A DNA stretch of 64,000 bases from Pseudomonadota bacterium. Lineage in GTDB: Bacteria > Pseudomonadota > Gammaproteobacteria > Steroidobacterales > Steroidobacteraceae. The DNA lies in NCBI GenBank assembly GCA_021807675.1, contig JAKBCR010000006.1:1-64000 (forward strand), read 5' to 3'. The translations under genes and the position numbers were made by a program. The notes beneath the pieces were generated by a model, which saw nothing but the letters and a program-made list of their open reading frames with translations, ran no database searches and was not told where the DNA came from. Below are positions 61,885-64,000 of this stretch, one piece after another (the first letter of the stretch is position 1; the number at the start of each line of letters is the position of its first letter).

Positions 61885-62237
61885 GGGCCTGTAGCACAGC
61901 GGTTAGTGCAGGGGACTCATCGAGAAAGGTGCCTGTGCGCGGAAACGCGCACAGTGGACGGGATGAATTCAGGGGAACCTTCGAGCTGCGGATCGCGGTC
62001 CGGGCTCATGGCAATCCTGAGCCGAGCCGGTGGTACACCGCCGGAAGGTGCAGAGACTACCTGAGGGCTGTAGCGCCCTTAATGACAGGCAGGAGCATCC
62101 CGCGCCCACACGGACGGAGTGAGTGGCCGAGATCGGCCGGCCCACCCCGTTCGCGGGTGAAGAGATAGTCCACTCCCGGCGGAAACGTCGGGGCAGAGTG
62201 AATCCCTTGGTCGTAGGTTCGAATCCTACCGGGCCCA
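61885..62237 (+). tRNA. tRNA-Ile(CAU), interrupted by a group I intron
   Basis: Exon 1 (61885-61920) runs from GGGCCTGTAGCACAGCGGTT to the anticodon in GGGACTCAT; exon 2 (62201-62237) starts AATCCCTTGG and ends with T-arm GTAGG-TTCGAAT-CCTAC, acceptor CGGGCCC and discriminator A. The joined molecule folds fully: acceptor 7 bp with one G-U pair, anticodon loop CTCATAA. It closely resembles E. coli ileX, the minor isoleucine tRNA whose C34 becomes lysidine to read AUA codons. CCA is not encoded. The intron follows position 36. Confidence 0.93.
61921..62200 (+). ncRNA. Group I self-splicing intron in tRNA-Ile(CAU)
   Basis: 280 nt between anticodon position 36 and A37. Seen: guide GGTG (61928-61931) able to pair with the CAT exon end; P2 CTGTGCGCG/CGCGCACAG with a GAAA loop (61933-61954); P5-like GGCTCA/TGAGCC (62003-62023); P7 strands GACTA (62055-62059) and TAGTC (62166-62170), the guanosine-binding site; P9 with a GAAA loop (62175-62192); terminal G at 62200. 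The layout and several strings match the 205-nt Azoarcus tRNA-Ile intron, with extra sequence between the P7 strands. No homing endonuclease ORF is present. Confidence 0.9.
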
Positions 62238-62260
62238 AACCGCTCCGCGACTCTGACATG

Positions 62261-62312
62261 GTGAGGCGGGCCGGTACCGGCGAGTCCCCGCTCGCCAGGC
62301 GTGCCGCCTCAC
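62261..62312 (+). promoter_or_regulatory. Nested palindromes between tRNA and dehydrogenase gene
   Basis: GTGAGGCGG (62261-62269) and CCGCCTCAC (62304-62312) are exact inverse complements. Between them lie the palindrome GCCGGTACCGGC (62270-62281) and GGCGAG/CTCGCC (62279-62296), which could form a three-way-junction RNA or a tRNA-operon terminator. A -10-like CATAAT follows at 62322-62327, 33 nt before the next start codon. Confidence 0.5.
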
Positions 62313-62359
62313 GAAATCGTGCATAATGTCATCAGAACTAACTTTTGGGGGCGGGATCC

Positions 62360-64000
62360 ATGCAAGGCTTCGACGAGACGTTCGACTGGGTCGTGATCGG
62401 CTCGGGCTCCGGCTCCATGTGCTCTGCGCTCGTCATGCGCAGGGCGGGCAAGTCGGCGGTCATACTCGAGAAGACCGGCCTGGTGGGAGGGACGACCGCC
62501 AAGTCCGGCGGCATGATGTGGATTCCCAACAACCGCTTCATCCGGGCCGCGGAGCCCGCAGAGTCGGCGGAAAAGGCGATGCAGTATCTCGATGCGGTTT
62601 GCGGCGATTCTCCCGATACGCCCGGTACCAACCGTGAGAATCGCCAAGCCTACGTCGACGAGGCGCCTCGAATGCTCGATTTCATCATCGAGCAGGGGGT
62701 CGAGATGGAACGGGCAACGACATATTGGCCGGATTACTATGACGAGCTGCCCGGCGGATGCAAGACATCTCGCGTGGTTGGAGCCAGGTATTTCAACCTG
62801 AAGGAGTTGGGAGCCTGGGAGAAACGCCTGCAGCCCGGCTTCCTGCCGTTTCCCTCGAAACTCGATGATGGAATGCGGGTCGCCTTTCGCAACAAGAGTT
62901 GGCGTCTGCGGCTGCTCTTCGCGAAAATCGCGTTCCGCGTCGTGCTCGCCAGGGTGACCGGCAAAAGCTATACCACGGCCGGGGCCGCGCTTCAGGGCCG
63001 CATGTTGAAGGCGGCGCTCGCGGCGGGCGTCGATATTCGCACCGACTCTCCCGTGCGGGAATTGATCCTGGACGCGGACCGGGTCGTGGGAGTCGTGGCT
63101 GAATGCGGTGGCAGGCGAGTGCGCATCGGCGCCAATCTCGGTGTTCTGGTCAATGCGGGCGGGTTTGCCCGCAACCAGCAGATGCGTGACAAATTCATGC
63201 CCGGTACCCGGGCGGACTGGTCGAATGTGCCGGAAGGCGATACGGGCGACATGCACATCGAGCTCGAGCGCCGAGGGGCGGTGCTGGCGCAGATGGACCA
63301 GATGGTCGGCTTCCAGACCACGATCACGCCCAATTTCGCCAAGGAATTCGTCAAGCCCCCCGGCCAGTCCCTCACCGGACGCCCAGGCGCGATCCTCGTG
63401 GATCAGTCGGGCGTGCGCTATCTCAACGAGGGCGGCTCCTACGAGCTTTATTGCGAGACCATGCTCAAGCGCAATCGGACCGTCCCGGCGATCCCCAGCT
63501 GGGCGATCTTCGATCAGCGATATGCCGAGGACTATCAGGTCGCGGGGCAGTGGGTCGGCAAGGCGCGCAAGCCCGAAGGATTCCTCGAAAGCGGCTATCT
63601 GAAGATCGCGCAGTCGATCGAGGAGCTTGCCCGGCTGGTCGGAGTGGACCCGGCCACACTCGCCGCCACGGTCAAGCGTTGGAACGGCTTCGTCGAGAAA
63701 GGCGTCGACGAGGATTTCGGACGCGGGGTGCGCGAATACGACAAGTGGCTGGGCGACCCGTTCTGGGCGCCGAATCCGGCGCTGGGCAAAATCGAGAAAG
63801 CGCCGTTCTATGCCGTCAACATAGTTCCGAGCGATGTCGGCACCTATGGCGGAGTCCTCATCGACTCCAAAGCGCGGGTCAAGAAGGCGAACGGGGAGCC
63901 GATCAAGGGGTTGTACGCCTGCGGCGTGACGACAGCCTCGATCTTCGGCGGCGTATATCCGGGCGCGGGCGCGAGTGTCGGGCCGTCGATGACATTCGGG
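62360..64000 (+). CDS. FAD-binding dehydrogenase, 3-ketosteroid delta1-dehydrogenase-like (cut by window)
   Basis: 547 codons from ATG 62360 are visible and the frame is open at the window end. N-terminal FAD site WVVIGSGSGSMCSALVMRRA followed by LEKTGLVGGTTAKSGGMMWI; NAGGFARNQQMRDKFMPG in the middle; the C-terminal VPSDVGTYGGVLIDSKARV and GLYACGVTTASIFGGVYPGA blocks are typical of the KstD/fumarate-reductase-like flavoprotein family. Members introduce a double bond into ketosteroids or related cyclic ketones. A steroid substrate is possible but not proven; other dehydrogenases share these motifs. Confidence 0.82.
   Translation, partial: MQGFDETFDWVVIGSGSGSMCSALVMRRAGKSAVILEKTGLVGGTTAKSGGMMWIPNNRFIRAAEPAESAEKAMQYLDAVCGDSPDTPGTNRENRQAYVDEAPRMLDFIIEQGVEMERATTYWPDYYDELPGGCKTSRVVGARYFNLKELGAWEKRLQPGFLPFPSKLDDGMRVAFRNKSWRLRLLFAKIAFRVVLARVTGKSYTTAGAALQGRMLKAALAAGVDIRTDSPVRELILDADRVVGVVAECGGRRVRIGANLGVLVNAGGFARNQQMRDKFMPGTRADWSNVPEGDTGDMHIELERRGAVLAQMDQMVGFQTTITPNFAKEFVKPPGQSLTGRPGAILVDQSGVRYLNEGGSYELYCETMLKRNRTVPAIPSWAIFDQRYAEDYQVAGQWVGKARKPEGFLESGYLKIAQSIEELARLVGVDPATLAATVKRWNGFVEKGVDEDFGRGVREYDKWLGDPFWAPNPALGKIEKAPFYAVNIVPSDVGTYGGVLIDSKARVKKANGEPIKGLYACGVTTASIFGGVYPGAGASVGPSMTFG

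Noticed and set aside
61559-61897. A 112-codon minus-strand frame upstream of the leuA leader
   Set aside because: Arg/Ala-rich with no domain; it overlaps the first bases of the tRNA gene and the DUF1697-like remnant, which is read in another frame.
61921-62200. Homing endonuclease inside the tRNA intron
   Set aside because: The longest frames through the intron lack LAGLIDADG, GIY-YIG or HNH motifs and have no ribosome sites; the intron is structural RNA only.
1-64000. CRISPR arrays, prophage or insertion sequences
   Set aside because: No regularly spaced repeats, transposase, integrase or phage structural genes were seen anywhere in the window.

Overview
The window is GC-rich, densely packed chromosomal DNA from a gammaproteobacterium. 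Support comes from minCDE, hrpB, a long-Q-loop cydAB with cydDC, a BigR/YgaV-type ArsR regulator beside a YgaP-like gene, a leuA with a leucine-rich leader peptide, and a Cyc2-like/c4 cytochrome pair. The 3-ketosteroid-dehydrogenase-like gene at the right edge and the general gene style fit the Steroidobacterales/Nevskiales/Xanthomonadales neighbourhood, but that placement is inference. No phage, insertion sequence or CRISPR array was seen.

Region 1 (1-22600) looks like an anoxia/dormancy stress island. It holds a PRPP-synthetase-like gene, a class II (B12) ribonucleotide reductase, a COG2187-type kinase-like protein, a host-attachment-family protein, a mannose-1-phosphate guanylyltransferase-like gene, two tandem-domain universal stress proteins, three CBS proteins, a Pat-type acyl-CoA synthetase/acetyltransferase, Hsp20, a DUF4010 membrane protein, a c4-like dihaem cytochrome, a Cyc2-like cytochrome-porin fusion and two P-type ATPases. 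The content closely parallels the DosR dormancy regulon of Mycobacterium tuberculosis. A palindromic motif (core CGTA-N4-TRCG, best copy a perfect 10+2+10 palindrome at 16981-17002) recurs upstream of most of these units and is a candidate shared operator.

Region 2 (22600-37200) pairs a cydAB / small membrane protein / cydDC operon (cytochrome bd oxidase and its assembly exporter) with a persulfide-sensor-type ArsR repressor. Divergent from the repressor runs a YgaP-like membrane gene, an RND efflux pair, a sulfide:quinone oxidoreductase and a TolC-like porin. The AT-rich sequence TAATTTAGAAA occurs upstream of both cydA and the arsR/ygaP intergenic region, so one sulfide-responsive repressor may control a sulfide-tolerant oxidase and sulfide oxidation together.

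Region 3 (37200-50200) is mostly housekeeping: a decayed HipA-like toxin gene with an inverted repeat in front, a DOMON-like protein with NamZ (DUF1343), YgiQ-family radical SAM, NfeD with slipin, DUF423, HrpB, and minC-minD-minE with an unusually long minC-minD gap carrying a strong hairpin.

Region 4 (50200-57540, minus strand) is a complete aerotolerance-type operon, moxR-DUF58-DUF4381-batA-batB-TPR-batD, with mostly overlapping genes. Region 5 (57540-64000) has a bactofilin-like/RDD fusion protein, leuA with an attenuator leader peptide, a DUF1697 remnant, a tRNA-Ile(CAU) gene split by a roughly 280-nt group I intron, and a flavoprotein dehydrogenase cut by the window edge.
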